Source: Histomonas meleagridis (taxonomy: Eukaryota; Parabasalia; Tritrichomonadida; Dientamoebidae). From it: a stretch of DNA of 64,000 bases. Location of the stretch: contig WSYJ01000052.1 in assembly GCA_020186115.1 (NCBI GenBank), positions 124,001 to 188,000 of the forward strand, given 5' to 3'. The notes below the pieces were generated by a model, which was not told the DNA's origin, did no database searches, and saw nothing but the letters and a program-made list of their open reading frames with translations. A program made the translations under genes and the position numbers. Below, one piece after another: positions 29,901-37,937 of this stretch. The first letter of the stretch is position 1; each line of letters begins with the position of its first letter.

Positions 29901-31257
29901 ACCAAATCAAATAGTAACACAAGAATTTTTAGATTTCCTTAAAAGATTATTCGATTCTAATTTCATTAATAAACTTTATGATATATTTGTTGAGAATAAG
30001 AAACATTCTAAATTAATATTCTTTAATGAAAATGATACGAAAAAACATCCGGAAATATTCGAGCCAATAATTTTATCGAATTATGATATCGAAGCGATGA
30101 AACATTTCCATTCCACATTTGAACGAATTGATTATAAATTATATAATAATAATAATCGAAGAAACAAAAACAAAAACAAAAGAAATAAATCGAATATTAA
30201 TGATAATGAACCAATAAATATATTACGAAACTTTATGTTAACTATTGACATGTTACCAAAACCTCGAAATGATGAAACGTATGAAAGTTATATTCATTCA
30301 TTAACATATTATGGAGATCCGAAAAAAGAAAAAGAACGAAAAGAATCTGCTGAAAGAGCAATTGCATTCATCAAAGAGAACAAACAAACACAGCTTTATA
30401 AGCCTATACAATCATATACTCACAAAAGCATAGATAAAATTCGTGATATTTATAGTTTCAAACATGATTTAAAGCACATAAAATTAATATTAAATAATGT
30501 AATTTATAATATTAAATTCGTTACATATACTGCTTATGTTCAACCTATTATAGATAAAGCTGATATAAAACCATTAGACTTTAATATCGAAAATGATTTA
30601 AATGATAAATTTAGAAAATTAGTAAATATAATAAAAGTAAATGAAAATAATAAAAATATTATCGATGATGAATTCATAAATAGAATATGTTATACATATT
30701 TAACAAAAAATTTTAACTTTAGAGAATTTAAAAAGAAAAATCCGAAATTTAAGGAAATCGATCAAAAAATTTTCGGAATCGAATTCGATTTTTTGACTAA
30801 ATTGAAAGCAACACTTGACGAACCTTTATATAAAGGAATGAGTTTTGATGATGTTGCAGCAGCAGCTGAAACTCCAAAATTTAAAAAAGCAAAACAAATC
30901 ATATGTTCGGCCAAGGACTACATACAAGCAGCATTAAATTGTTACGACTTATATACCTTCGGATATAAAATGTCGAATGTTTTGGATGAAATGAAGTCGT
31001 CAGGGATTCTGAATGATGTTGACATAGAATTTTATCAGCCTGTCTTGACGGCAATGGTCCAAATCTATAAAAACAAGGAAATCTTCACAAGATACGTAAT
31101 ACTGAAAGAATACTTCTTCCCGTTCTTCGAAGCACTCAACCTAATCACAATATATATAGTAGCTATCAGGCAATTGATTTCTTTATTTGATGAAAATGAC
31201 AAAAGAAAAATAATTAATGATGAATCGTTGAAAAATCATTTAGTTGATTTGTTATGA
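23932..31257 (+). CDS. Giant BspA-like leucine-rich-repeat surface protein with large cytoplasmic domain
   Basis: Open frame of 2441 codons that starts at a TTG; no in-frame ATG precedes about codon 322. Codons about 140-165 (ALFIFFILFFSTSFSL) look like a signal or membrane segment just before mature-like sequence. Codons about 185-1600 are some fifty BspA-type LRRs of about 23 residues (pattern IGxxSFxxCxxLxxIxIPNSVxxI). A transmembrane helix (ILIVLLIIVLIMYFI) lies near 1645-1660. Then come five ENDNNNNS repeats (about 1696-1740) and about 700 residues of charged helical sequence with no family I recognise. BspA-like proteins mediate adhesion in trichomonads; such a long tail is unusual. Confidence 0.8.
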   Translation: MLQKKGFVFGVFIAFSLFTYLHEAKAPPWCYSTNILRKQIDITKSFFSIDKNFLQLSNINTTKSVGSILPTPIKSYITSISKALQLNFLFSALKNDKSYYLTTETKHIKTFSHTESLFIKSDNEFIISNFIYFIIIFIFKHYYQSKNALFIFFILFFSTSFSLKPRDTLTIHKQDDFTKENEGTIKKVIIDGEIDSIPDNAFNEWKSLSYVRINITGTTIGNYAFYRCLNLETVIIQEGVQKIGIYSFYRCTKLTKISIPNSVIFIGSYSFFKCISIKKVMIPNYFIKISDYSFSSCKKLTKLTFGNSKNQILNSLTNILTQMKENDKNIQSIESYSFYKCIELTNLVIPRTIHYIGNNAFQYCTKLQSIIIGQNLNLNNIQINKPYYIKLLYKINEGIITIGEKSFHSCVNLEYINFGENVEIIGDNSFCNCTKLSKIYIPDNVERVGKNSFSLCKNLMFVTYGNNIQNKESKNIIDNKAFEFCENLKEVKINGDIKSIGNSAFYNCNKLTDINIPNSIITIGKFAFYKCYELENIKIGNNIREIGEYTFYECYKLNKIEIPNLIQKIEKYLFYYCLNLNEIKFGNNIQIIDEYSFYNCIKLTNIKLQNNINVINKKAFCSCISLKSIVVEDHEKLKFFNRNKKKNLIKIYYKAFYNCSNLETINFGENVRVIGNSSFSLCINLKTLNIPNSVLYINNSAFSNCNNLETINIGENIIKIGKYSFFNCIKLKNIKIQSNRIIKIGKYSFSNCSSLNEIKIPNSVLSITKHLFSNCYNLRNIILSENIQSINDYSFYQCIKLETIKIPNSVLTIESYSFYYCLSLTNIIIGENVTNIGYYSFGYCNNIFNVIIPNLVQSIQNFAFFNCSKLETIKIGENVTSIGNNVFNYCTKLQKIIIPNSVKSIGNFAFSSCYSLSNVIINNSVIHIGSYTFFDCIKLNFIQLSNSITTINEYLFYNCTNLININLSNSILYIKSYCFANCINLKKIIIPNSVTTIEKNTFENCYNINEITFNSNKIETLNEFIFNNCNKLEKITIPDSIKTIKKNAFSNCNNLESIDIGENVNKIGSKSFYNCTKLFNIKITDSVITIGKSSFENCINLVAIVFGKKVIEIKDFAFCNCIKLRYTISNSVLKIGKNVFYNCYDLIACDLGENIQIINDFVFYNCNKLTDINIPNSIITIGKFAFYKCYELKNIKIGNNIREIGEYTFYECYKLNKIEIPNLIQKIEKYLFYYCLNLNEIKFGNNIQIIDEYSFYNCNIKKLDFPTKLESIGNYSFYNCVDLNTITFNKNLKVIGNNSFCYCKNLINIKFENPNSINEIGEKSFYECNNLETFIFGNRLKTIENYTFESCYKLNKIILTNSIESINKYSFNNCINLNNIVIGNNVKTIKKNSFSNCINLHNIIIPNSVIKIGKNSFYNCTNLESIKIGKNLKFIGKYSFSLCINLRNITIPKSITYIGTKTFYFCKKLKFIKISKNNFNYSNYKNDGILYDKNITKLILYPSDNKNDQFVIPISIQRINSYAFQNLNYLRTLIININVKTIKNYSFNNCNKLKCIYFLSDNLPKIETNSFNNVKASTIITKKTNKFKKFGNLNVNFGNEVNECIPYPLIEYKNLPEKYISNIKTQNDINNNEVNINNNKIKKNILIVLLIIVLIMYFISRFCSNDFMSFTNRKTFIFENKYLQAIKYEIPQIVYENDNNNNSENDNNNNSENDNNNNSENDNNNNSENDNNNNSENDNNNVDDKFINNFIFENGSKIRNQEKVKKNQKKMAKEEEENFINDKNEEFIAQKKYYMFIYFLFASLLTQSELSDKFTKFIENNRSRETAKKSLDTKQYDDLNAFVQSSETIDFLNIYTFSVFPSMFHYFLTTFGNESFIKYLKNLKSPILLITFSRSAFFSPLFINYIYKSFCPILSPLLSTNEFNNKDINEIRENILKNCEKNSTIFPNYISDILLINKKNIFHFYYVFIVFLTYDTYKNISFQQILGIIEPNQIVTQEFLDFLKRLFDSNFINKLYDIFVENKKHSKLIFFNENDTKKHPEIFEPIILSNYDIEAMKHFHSTFERIDYKLYNNNNRRNKNKNKRNKSNINDNEPINILRNFMLTIDMLPKPRNDETYESYIHSLTYYGDPKKEKERKESAERAIAFIKENKQTQLYKPIQSYTHKSIDKIRDIYSFKHDLKHIKLILNNVIYNIKFVTYTAYVQPIIDKADIKPLDFNIENDLNDKFRKLVNIIKVNENNKNIIDDEFINRICYTYLTKNFNFREFKKKNPKFKEIDQKIFGIEFDFLTKLKATLDEPLYKGMSFDDVAAAAETPKFKKAKQIICSAKDYIQAALNCYDLYTFGYKMSNVLDEMKSSGILNDVDIEFYQPVLTAMVQIYKNKEIFTRYVILKEYFFPFFEALNLITIYIVAIRQLISLFDENDKRKIINDESLKNHLVDLL
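25444..25732 (+). repeat. 289-bp internal duplication, copy 1
   Basis: Near-identical to 27418-27706 inside the same BspA-like gene, offset 1974 bp, with two mismatches seen by eye (A/G and G/A). Surrounding LRRs are far more diverged, so this pair arose recently or is kept alike by gene conversion. Confidence 0.9.
27418..27706 (+). repeat. 289-bp internal duplication, copy 2
   Basis: Partner of the segment at 25444-25732. It spans about four LRR units from NKLTDINIPNS to the DEYSFYNC end, and the frame is preserved. Confidence 0.9.
29017..29154 (+). repeat. 24-bp in-frame tandem repeat (ENDNNNNS)
   Basis: Five full and one partial copy of a 24-bp unit (GAAAATGAT followed by four AAT and AGT) directly downstream of the transmembrane segment of the BspA-like protein. 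The copies are identical, which indicates a length-variable locus. Confidence 0.95.
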
Positions 31258-31569
31258 TATAATATGTAAAGAAAATTGTAATAAAATTTTACTTTTGAAT
31301 TGAATATGATCGTTTGGGTCATTACAATTGTCACTTTCGGATACCACTTTTTGTATTAGCAAAACGACTTTTTGTTCGAAACGATAGGGTGGAGAAATTG
31401 AGCTGATGAATTTACGATTCCACATCCGTAGTCATTTTCTACATTGCTCTTAAAAAAAAGAAGTAACATTCGGGTTTATGCTTAGATATAAAGATATTTG
31501 ATGAAAAGGTTTGTTTATTGAATCCTGTTGACGATAAAAACCGGTTCTATCGTCGATAACGTTTTTGGA
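31258..31569. other. Intergenic / promoter of LRR protein
   Basis: 312 bp. It carries an AAAACCGGTTC element (about 31536-31546) and a GATAACGTTTTT element close to the ATG at 31570; no gene seen. Confidence 0.4.
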
Positions 31570-32370
31570 ATGCATTCGAAAATCCTTCTGAAGAGATCGA
31601 ATAGAAATATAAAGAAAAATGAAACGCTTGAAGATGCGTTGGGCTCAATAACACATATACATATGGGGGATCTGGGAATTTCTTCTTTTGATGACGAGCA
31701 ATTACATTTGTATTCAAGTGCAATTTGTCTTTATGCTTACAATAATAAACTTAAAAGTTTAAATGGTATTGAAGTATTGGATCTTCTTGAAGAAATTCAA
31801 GCTCAACATAATGAAATTTCTGAAATTCCAGAACTTGCGCCTTTTTTTCTTAAAAAACTTGATCTCAGACATAACTGTATTCAGAAAGTAAGTGGACTTA
31901 GTCAGCAACCTGTTTTACAAGAGTTATATTTATCTTATCAAAATGTATCCAAACTAATTTTAACAGAAGGATGTTTCGCATCACAAGCTGAATCACTTTA
32001 TGTTCTTGAGATGGAGTCATGTGGAATTGATGATACAACTGAAATTCAATGTTTAACAAATTTAAGGATTCTCAATCTAGCAAAGAATCAAATTTCATCT
32101 TTTGATGAACTCCAAAGACTATTCAGCCATCTCCCGTTTCTTGAGAAGGTCGATTTACGTGGCAATCCTATCTGCAAAAGTCCGAAGTACAGAGAGCGGG
32201 TGATCGTGATGGGGAACTTCACCGAACTCGACGATAAGGAGGTCCTTCACGTCCAACGCGAGACGCTGCTGCGAATGAAGAGCAGACGAACAAAGCGTAC
32301 AAGAGCACCAACGGCCTCTTCAGAAAAAGAAAATAGTCGAAATAGTTCTTTGTTTGTTAGACATGTTTAA
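31570..32370 (+). CDS. Leucine-rich-repeat protein (SDS22/LRRC-like)
   Basis: 266 residues from ATG 31570 (MHSKILLKRSNR); the frame is open upstream only to a TTG. Residues about 35-210 hold five or six LRRs of the SDS22 type: LHLYSSAICLYAYNNKLKSL, LLEEIQAQHNEISEIPEL, FLKKLDLRHNCIQKVSGL and LRILNLAKNQISSFDEL. The cap LPFLEKVDLRGNPICKSPKYRERVI is the LRRcap typical of SDS22, U2A' and axonemal LRR proteins. The tail is basic and serine-rich. Codons in the last third are GC-richer than in the first two thirds. The partner is unknown; a regulatory or flagellar adaptor is plausible. Confidence 0.8.
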   Translation: MHSKILLKRSNRNIKKNETLEDALGSITHIHMGDLGISSFDDEQLHLYSSAICLYAYNNKLKSLNGIEVLDLLEEIQAQHNEISEIPELAPFFLKKLDLRHNCIQKVSGLSQQPVLQELYLSYQNVSKLILTEGCFASQAESLYVLEMESCGIDDTTEIQCLTNLRILNLAKNQISSFDELQRLFSHLPFLEKVDLRGNPICKSPKYRERVIVMGNFTELDDKEVLHVQRETLLRMKSRRTKRTRAPTASSEKENSRNSSLFVRHV

Positions 32371-33551
32371 ATATATTTTATTAAATGAAATTCAAGAAAT
32401 ACTATTTGTTACACTCTTATCATAAACATTTATTCATTTTTGTTATCATTTTCCCAATGATAACAATAATTAATAATAAAGCGCATAAGGTTCAATAATT
32501 TCTATATTTTCGTTGAGTGTTACTCTAATTTATAACGATTATGAATTTGTAAATAAAAAAAAACTTTACAAAAAAAACTCATTGCATGCAAAACCCAACA
32601 ACATAAGACTACAGCAAATAGGAGCTGATGCACCCAAATATTCCACAAACTAGGCGAGAGCACAGCCTAAGTGATGGAAAAGTTCACAACTTTTACAAAT
32701 AAAACAAATTTGAAATATTGATTAATATATTCTACTTCATGCAGAGAGAATGTTCTAGGAAGATAAATTCTCGATGACTACTCAGAAGCAATGACCAAAG
32801 AAAACATGGCAAAGAAATTATCTCTATGATGCAATGAAGAATTAACAATAAATTTAATCCATTCCTCAAACGAGTAAACATTCACTTAGGGTTGGCCCAC
32901 GATTAATCGATTAATTTTTGATACGAGTCACTTTTTTTATCGATAAAAATCGATTAATAACGGTTTGAATCTCGATAAAATCGATAAACTCGATAAAAGC
33001 CACTTTTTTTATCGAAAAAATCGATTTTGAAAAGTGACGTTATTTATCGATTTTTTATCGATTTCACCGAAAATTCCTGGATTGAATGAGAAGACGTTAT
33101 TGGATAAAGATCCCCCTAGTTTTCATGTTATAAGACTAAGTCAATAGGAATGATATTTATATTCTTTAGATCACGAAATTTTTGAATGGTTTTTAATCGA
33201 CCAAAACCGTTTATTTATCGATAAAATCGATTGATATCGATAAATAAACGGTTTTTATTGATGTTAAATCGAAAAAACCGTTTATCGAATTTAATCGATT
33301 AATCGAATATCGAACGATAATACGGTTATTTATCGATTTTTATCGATACACAAAAAATGAAAAAATGAGGAACAAACAACAAAATTCGATACAAAAAATG
33401 ATCAATTAGATGCGAATGATAAAATGAGACACAAAATGTGAAGTTGACATAAATTAAACGAATGAACAATTAAATGAATAAAAGAAGCACATTCCTTCAT
33501 AAATAAAAACGAAAATAACAAAATAAAAAACACAAAACATTTACAAACAAA
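32371..33551. other. Intergenic region with ATCGAT-rich palindromic block
   Basis: 1181 bp with no gene. From about 32890 to 33355 it is packed with ATCGAT, TTTATCGA and ACCGTTTA motifs and their complements. A higher-GC patch lies at about 32580-32690 with no recognised RNA fold. Confidence 0.6.
33203..33255. repeat. Perfect inverted repeat, 20-bp arms, 13-nt loop
   Basis: The arm at 33203-33222 is the exact reverse complement of 33236-33255. Each arm contains one ACCGTTTA-type element and one ATCGAT, so it is also a mirrored pair of the promoter-like motif. Confidence 0.9.
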
Positions 33552-34895
33552 TCACAGTAGCGCCTCTTTGATCATGTCTTCATCTGCCTCGCCCAAATTC
33601 TTATGGTGCTCCTCTTCAACTAACAATGGTGGTGGCGGCATCAGATCTCCTTTTTTCCATATTCTTTTCCCGCTATTTTCCGGCACCAAATCTTTATTGA
33701 ACTCCGCTAATGGAAATGAGTCTGGTTCGTTCTCATCAAAGAATGTTTTTTTCCAATCATTTTTATCAAACTTAAATTGCATGTAGTTCAATACCAAGAT
33801 GAAAATGATCAAAAGATCAGCAAATCTTCCCCATGCGATTGATATCCACAATTCGATATTTGGAATAAATAAATTTAGATTTAAAAGTACAAAACGATTG
33901 AAAACAAAAAACAAATAAGTAAGAAGCAGAACGTATTGCATTATATCCCTTCGATGGACTGGTGTTGTTGCTGGTTGAAATCCTGATGATCGAATAATTA
34001 GAACATATGCCTTAAGATACTCTTCACATTTACGCAACTGGTCAATGGTGTCTTTAAAGCATATAACTAATGAAAAGATTTTGAGTGTATAATCAGCAAA
34101 TAAAATGTCGCTGTTGTCGGTGTAAAGTTGTAAAAAAGTGATGCAGGAGTACGTTAAGCCAAAAATCAAGGTAAAAATAAACGGTGCGGTAGGAAATGTC
34201 GAACAATGAATGCCCCAGCCACTAGCAGCAAGGCAAAATGTGGAAAAAAGCCCTGCGTTTGAATATAAATCAAATATGTATTTCAACCAAAACCCAAATT
34301 TTCTGGTACCAAATAAAGCTTGTTGTATAATATCAACGAGTTCAGCTATAACAGAAAAAATACAAAGCCCAAAGGTGGTGAGTAAGTAATAATGGAATTT
34401 CATAAAAACAGCGAATTGACCGGTTAATGAAATAATAGCAAAAATAAATATAAGTAAGTAAAGTAAGATTAATATTGGGTGTATGTAAAGCAAATAAAAA
34501 AGTCGTCTATCAAGAAAAGAACTACCATTTTTGAATTGGATTGTTAAATTAACATCCATACTGGTATTAGTACAAGAAATTATCACAGGCCTTAAAGTTT
34601 GTGATGAGTCAAAATTGGTTTTCCATGTAAAAGGTGGACTTGATGTATAATTATAATTGGAAATAAACATCGAACCAGTTACACAAATCTGTTTATAGTC
34701 GTATGAGGAGTTCCATATTTTGTGAGTTGTCTTGGCTTCAGTAAGTCCAATAAATAATTTTTTTGAAGATGAATTTATTAAATTTATCGTGAATGTTCCC
34801 GATTCTTGAACACCATACGAGGGAAAAACAATCATTGGAAAACTTGATTGTTGATATTTTGTAACAATATACGAGAGAAGCGTGAAAATAATCAT
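33552..34895 (-). CDS. Seven-TM protein with lumenal beta domain (GOST/GPR180-like)
   Basis: 447 residues from ATG 34895; the frame is open to a GTG at 34934. The N-terminal hydrophobic stretch (MIIFTLLSYIV) can serve as signal peptide. Residues about 20-150 form a strand-rich lumenal/extracellular region with several Asn-x-Ser/Thr sites. Seven helices follow (about 160-400), beginning LFYLLYIHPILILLYLLIF. The tail is acidic with a PPPP stretch. The architecture matches GOLD-domain seven-TM proteins (GPR107/108, TMEM87, GPR180). A GCCGTTAA promoter-like element lies about 20 nt before the chosen ATG and inside the longer frame, which favours the shorter start. Confidence 0.65.
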   Translation of the reverse strand: MIIFTLLSYIVTKYQQSSFPMIVFPSYGVQESGTFTINLINSSSKKLFIGLTEAKTTHKIWNSSYDYKQICVTGSMFISNYNYTSSPPFTWKTNFDSSQTLRPVIISCTNTSMDVNLTIQFKNGSSFLDRRLFYLLYIHPILILLYLLIFIFAIISLTGQFAVFMKFHYYLLTTFGLCIFSVIAELVDIIQQALFGTRKFGFWLKYIFDLYSNAGLFSTFCLAASGWGIHCSTFPTAPFIFTLIFGLTYSCITFLQLYTDNSDILFADYTLKIFSLVICFKDTIDQLRKCEEYLKAYVLIIRSSGFQPATTPVHRRDIMQYVLLLTYLFFVFNRFVLLNLNLFIPNIELWISIAWGRFADLLIIFILVLNYMQFKFDKNDWKKTFFDENEPDSFPLAEFNKDLVPENSGKRIWKKGDLMPPPPLLVEEEHHKNLGEADEDMIKEALL

Positions 34896-35165
34896 GCTCC
34901 CCCAATCGATACCTAAAATTAACGGCTTCTTCACAATTATTAAATGAATTATTTTAAAAGTGATAATTTTACCACTTTTCTTCTTTAAACTTCATTATTC
35001 AATGCTGAACAAAGCAATATTTAGCTTATATGGTAAAAATTTTAGCTTAAAAAACAAACGTTAATTTATATTTTAATAACCATAGGGAGAAAGCATAAAT
35101 ACTTTAAAAGCAAAAGTTTTTTTTTCGTTGCAACAAATTTGACATGTTACGTGAAATATAATTGA

Positions 35166-35174
35166 AACCGTTTA
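35166..35174 (+). promoter_or_regulatory. Myb-site-like AACCGTTTA element upstream of BAR gene
   Basis: AACCGTTTA 26 nt before the ATG at 35201. It lies inside the upstream extension of the open frame, supporting the ATG as the true start. Confidence 0.45.
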
Positions 35175-35200
35175 ATATACGCTACATTTTTGTTCCCAAA

Positions 35201-35932
35201 ATGACAAGAATGCTGAAAAAAGTAAAGAATGGAGCCCTTATGAGCGTCCAATTTTTAAAAGAAAAAACAGGAACAACACAAACAGAAATTGATCCTGAAT
35301 TTGAGGATGCAATAGGAAAATTAAAAATCATTCAAGAAAGATTCGAAAAATTCAAGAGTTATATTAATACCATGCTCTCTGTGATCCCCGATATTTTCGA
35401 AATTGCAAATGACATGACAAACTCTTTTGATAATGCTGACAAATTATCAGGATCTCATTCATCCAAAATTGTAGAGTCACATCAAGCATTTTTCTCTAAA
35501 TTATCAGATCTTCTTGATGAAGATATTGTTGATCCATGCCAGGAAAAGATTATGAAAAGTATCCAAGAAATTGTTGATCGAACATCTAAACTTTCAGAAC
35601 TCAAAGACTCAAGACGACAAGCGCAGCTTCTTTGCGACTCATATCGTGATAAAGTTATTCGGAAGAGCAAGTCTAGTTCTGCCGAAAAAGTTGCAAAATC
35701 AAAATTAAAATACGAACGTCACCAAAAAGCAGTCAAAGAACAGACCGAAACATTCACTCGCGAAGTCAACGAAATGTGGGTGCATAGGTTTGAGCTAATG
35801 GAAAAACCAATGGAACAATTTGTTGAAATAATCTTCAAATTTAGTCAAAAAATCTTCGAAAATATGCAAACGTTCCAAAGCGGATTTACATTAGAAGAGT
35901 TGCAAAATGAGTTCGATCCTGCCGAAAAATGA
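35201..35932 (+). CDS. BAR-domain protein
   Basis: 243 residues from ATG 35201 (MTRMLKKVKNG); the frame upstream reaches only a TTG. The protein is almost entirely long amphipathic helices: AIGKLKIIQERFEKFKSYIN, a central helix through VDRTSKLSELKDSRRQAQ, and the basic KSKSSSAEKVAKSKLKYERH. These fit the three-helix N-BAR/amphiphysin module that dimerises into a curved membrane-binding crescent. A short basic N-terminus could be the amphipathic helix 0. No SH3 domain follows. A role in membrane tubulation or endocytosis is inferred. Confidence 0.75.
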   Translation: MTRMLKKVKNGALMSVQFLKEKTGTTQTEIDPEFEDAIGKLKIIQERFEKFKSYINTMLSVIPDIFEIANDMTNSFDNADKLSGSHSSKIVESHQAFFSKLSDLLDEDIVDPCQEKIMKSIQEIVDRTSKLSELKDSRRQAQLLCDSYRDKVIRKSKSSSAEKVAKSKLKYERHQKAVKEQTETFTREVNEMWVHRFELMEKPMEQFVEIIFKFSQKIFENMQTFQSGFTLEELQNEFDPAEK

Positions 35933-36351
35933 AAATCAGTTCTAAAAATTAATAAACCTTTTTTATTCGAAATATCATAAAATTTGTAACACTTGAGATG
36001 CAAGCAAATAAAAACCGAACATCAGTAAAACACGAAACATTGGCGTGTTGAAGAAATGGGTAAAATGGAAAGCATAGTTCTCAACTTGGCGATAAGTGAG
36101 TTATCATAAAATGACCTTAAAAGAACTTTTAAATATTACATATACAACATTACTTGAATGCTATACATGAACTATAAATCATATGTGATAATCATTGAAA
36201 CAACACAGAAAACAAATTCCTTTTGTTCTTTTTATATAAAAAAAAAAAAAAATAGAAACCGTTAAATCTTAACGTTTTACCTGTTTTTGTGAGGGAAATA
36301 AAATTGAGAGGAAATATTTGTCTTGGAAATTGTCACTCAAATTCGTAACTA
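35933..36351. other. Intergenic, promoter region
   Basis: 419 bp. Contains a 14-nt A-run near 36240-36252 and, immediately after it, AACCGTTAA (36257-36265) followed by TTAACGTTTTACC, an inverted pair of Myb-like elements about 90 nt from the next ATG. Confidence 0.45.
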
Positions 36352-37635
36352 ATGGGAACAAATTACTCTCAACCACCACGTGGTTACCTCTACTCCGATA
36401 GGTCAAGACCTAACCCTAACTATGACGGTAAACCAACTCCTGAATTTGGTTCGTTTTCACAATTATTTTTCAATAATTTTGATGCTGAAAAAACATTAAC
36501 ATTTTTGGAAACAAAAACACGTTCATACTCAGTTCTAGATTGTTTAAAGATTTCACAAGAATTTGAAAGATTTTTACAATCTAATAAATTCTCGAAACAA
36601 TCAAAAATAGCGTTTTACTCAGAGTCAACAATAGAAGCTAATTTAGCAATAATTTGTTCCCTTATTATTGATTGCAGTATAATTTTGTCTTCACCAACAT
36701 CTCAACCCATCAATGATTTTCTAAAATCAGTTAAATCTCAATCACCACACATTGTCATATGTAGTCCTCAATATGCTAAGCCTGTTCTAACCAATTTACC
36801 AAAAGCACTTTTAGTCACAACAGCCAAATCCATTCATACATCATTCCATGACATCATTAACACAGGATTAGCTCATTCCTCTAACATCCAACCAGAGGTC
36901 ACTTCCAGCCCTGGAACCATTACTTTTCTCACTCCAACTCCGGCAACAATCACATTTGATCAATCAATGATATATCTTCGAGAATGGTCCGAAAAGTTCA
37001 AACTTTGTCGTGATGCTCGAATTACATCTCTTCTTCCAATTGATGACAATCTTCATCGTCTTATTCTCTATCTATCAGTCTACAACAGATGTTGCTTTAA
37101 CATTTGCAACAAACTTGAAGAAGTCAAATCAACCGATCCAACGCATATGTTTCTGCCTCTTGATATCTTCCGTAGTCATTGCGAGTCTATTGAAAACACG
37201 ATTTCCCAGAATTCTGTGCTTTACAGAGGACGATACAACTTATCGTACTATTGGAAACGGTTTTGGATCACTTGGGGCAGCCGGACCCCCTCAACCGATA
37301 GAGCGGTTTTTAACCCCCTTTGCCTTGATTTCGGAAGCGACATGCGTTTTGCTTTTTGTAATGAGCTCTTGACGAGAGAGGAACATGAGTTGTGGACTGT
37401 TGTGTATGGGAAGCCAATGTGCCCTGTGTTTCTTCCAGAACAATGGGGAAATGTTGGCGCATCATTGCCATGCGATGTGAGATATACAAAGTTCGGAACT
37501 GTCGGAGGAGCTGTGGGGAATGCTATTGCATGCAATGAGGAGACGAAGAAATTGAGGAATGAAGCAGACGGAAGCGAAATTGATGTTGTCGGATTCTGGG
37601 ATGAAGAAGGATCACTCGTTATTGGAGAGAAGTAA
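36352..37635 (+). CDS. Degenerate acyl-CoA-synthetase-like (AMP-binding) protein, possible N-myristoylation
   Basis: 427 residues, ATG 36352. It starts MGTNYSQ, which fits MGxxxS N-myristoylation. Residues about 30-125 resemble the N-terminal part of long-chain acyl-CoA synthetases (SVLDCLKISQEFERFL, then KIAFYSESTIEANLAIICSL). The adenylate loop expected as SGTTGxPK reads SSPGTITFLTPTPATI, without the Thr/Ser-Gly-Thr-Gly-Lys pattern. Near the end, GNVGASLPCDVRYTKFG matches the GxxGxPLPC motif, but the protein stops soon after and lacks the mobile C-terminal domain with the catalytic lysine. At 427 versus about 650-700 residues it is probably a pseudoenzyme. Confidence 0.65.
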   Translation: MGTNYSQPPRGYLYSDRSRPNPNYDGKPTPEFGSFSQLFFNNFDAEKTLTFLETKTRSYSVLDCLKISQEFERFLQSNKFSKQSKIAFYSESTIEANLAIICSLIIDCSIILSSPTSQPINDFLKSVKSQSPHIVICSPQYAKPVLTNLPKALLVTTAKSIHTSFHDIINTGLAHSSNIQPEVTSSPGTITFLTPTPATITFDQSMIYLREWSEKFKLCRDARITSLLPIDDNLHRLILYLSVYNRCCFNICNKLEEVKSTDPTHMFLPLDIFRSHCESIENTISQNSVLYRGRYNLSYYWKRFWITWGSRTPSTDRAVFNPLCLDFGSDMRFAFCNELLTREEHELWTVVYGKPMCPVFLPEQWGNVGASLPCDVRYTKFGTVGGAVGNAIACNEETKKLRNEADGSEIDVVGFWDEEGSLVIGEK

Positions 37636-37937
37636 AAATAATAAGTTTTGACTTATTTTTGGATGTGTTCGAGTAAGTGTTTATGTTTCGTGTATGCATT
37701 TGCTCAGTAAGAAATTGGTAATTTGCTCTTAAAATTAATCAAAAACGAAAAAACAAGTTAAGTGAACATTATGATGAGATGTTTCTTGAAGAATAAAATA
37801 TCATAAATATCACATCAAAAAATGAATTTAAATTTTGACAATGATCTACCCATGTTATATCGCATAATATATGCAAATTTTTCGATGTTCATAAATATAT
37901 ATTTAAGATATTTCTATTTTTATTTTTGGAGTGAAAA
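37636..37937. other. Intergenic, no gene seen
   Basis: 302 bp, AT-rich. A short ATG frame at about 37884-37937 encodes a hydrophobic peptide that runs into a stop just as the following BspA-like frame opens in another frame; it could be a remnant signal peptide. Confidence 0.35.

Noticed and set aside
32580..32690. Higher-GC patch considered as a structured RNA
   Set aside because: I could not fold it into any known RNA or find promoter or terminator signals.
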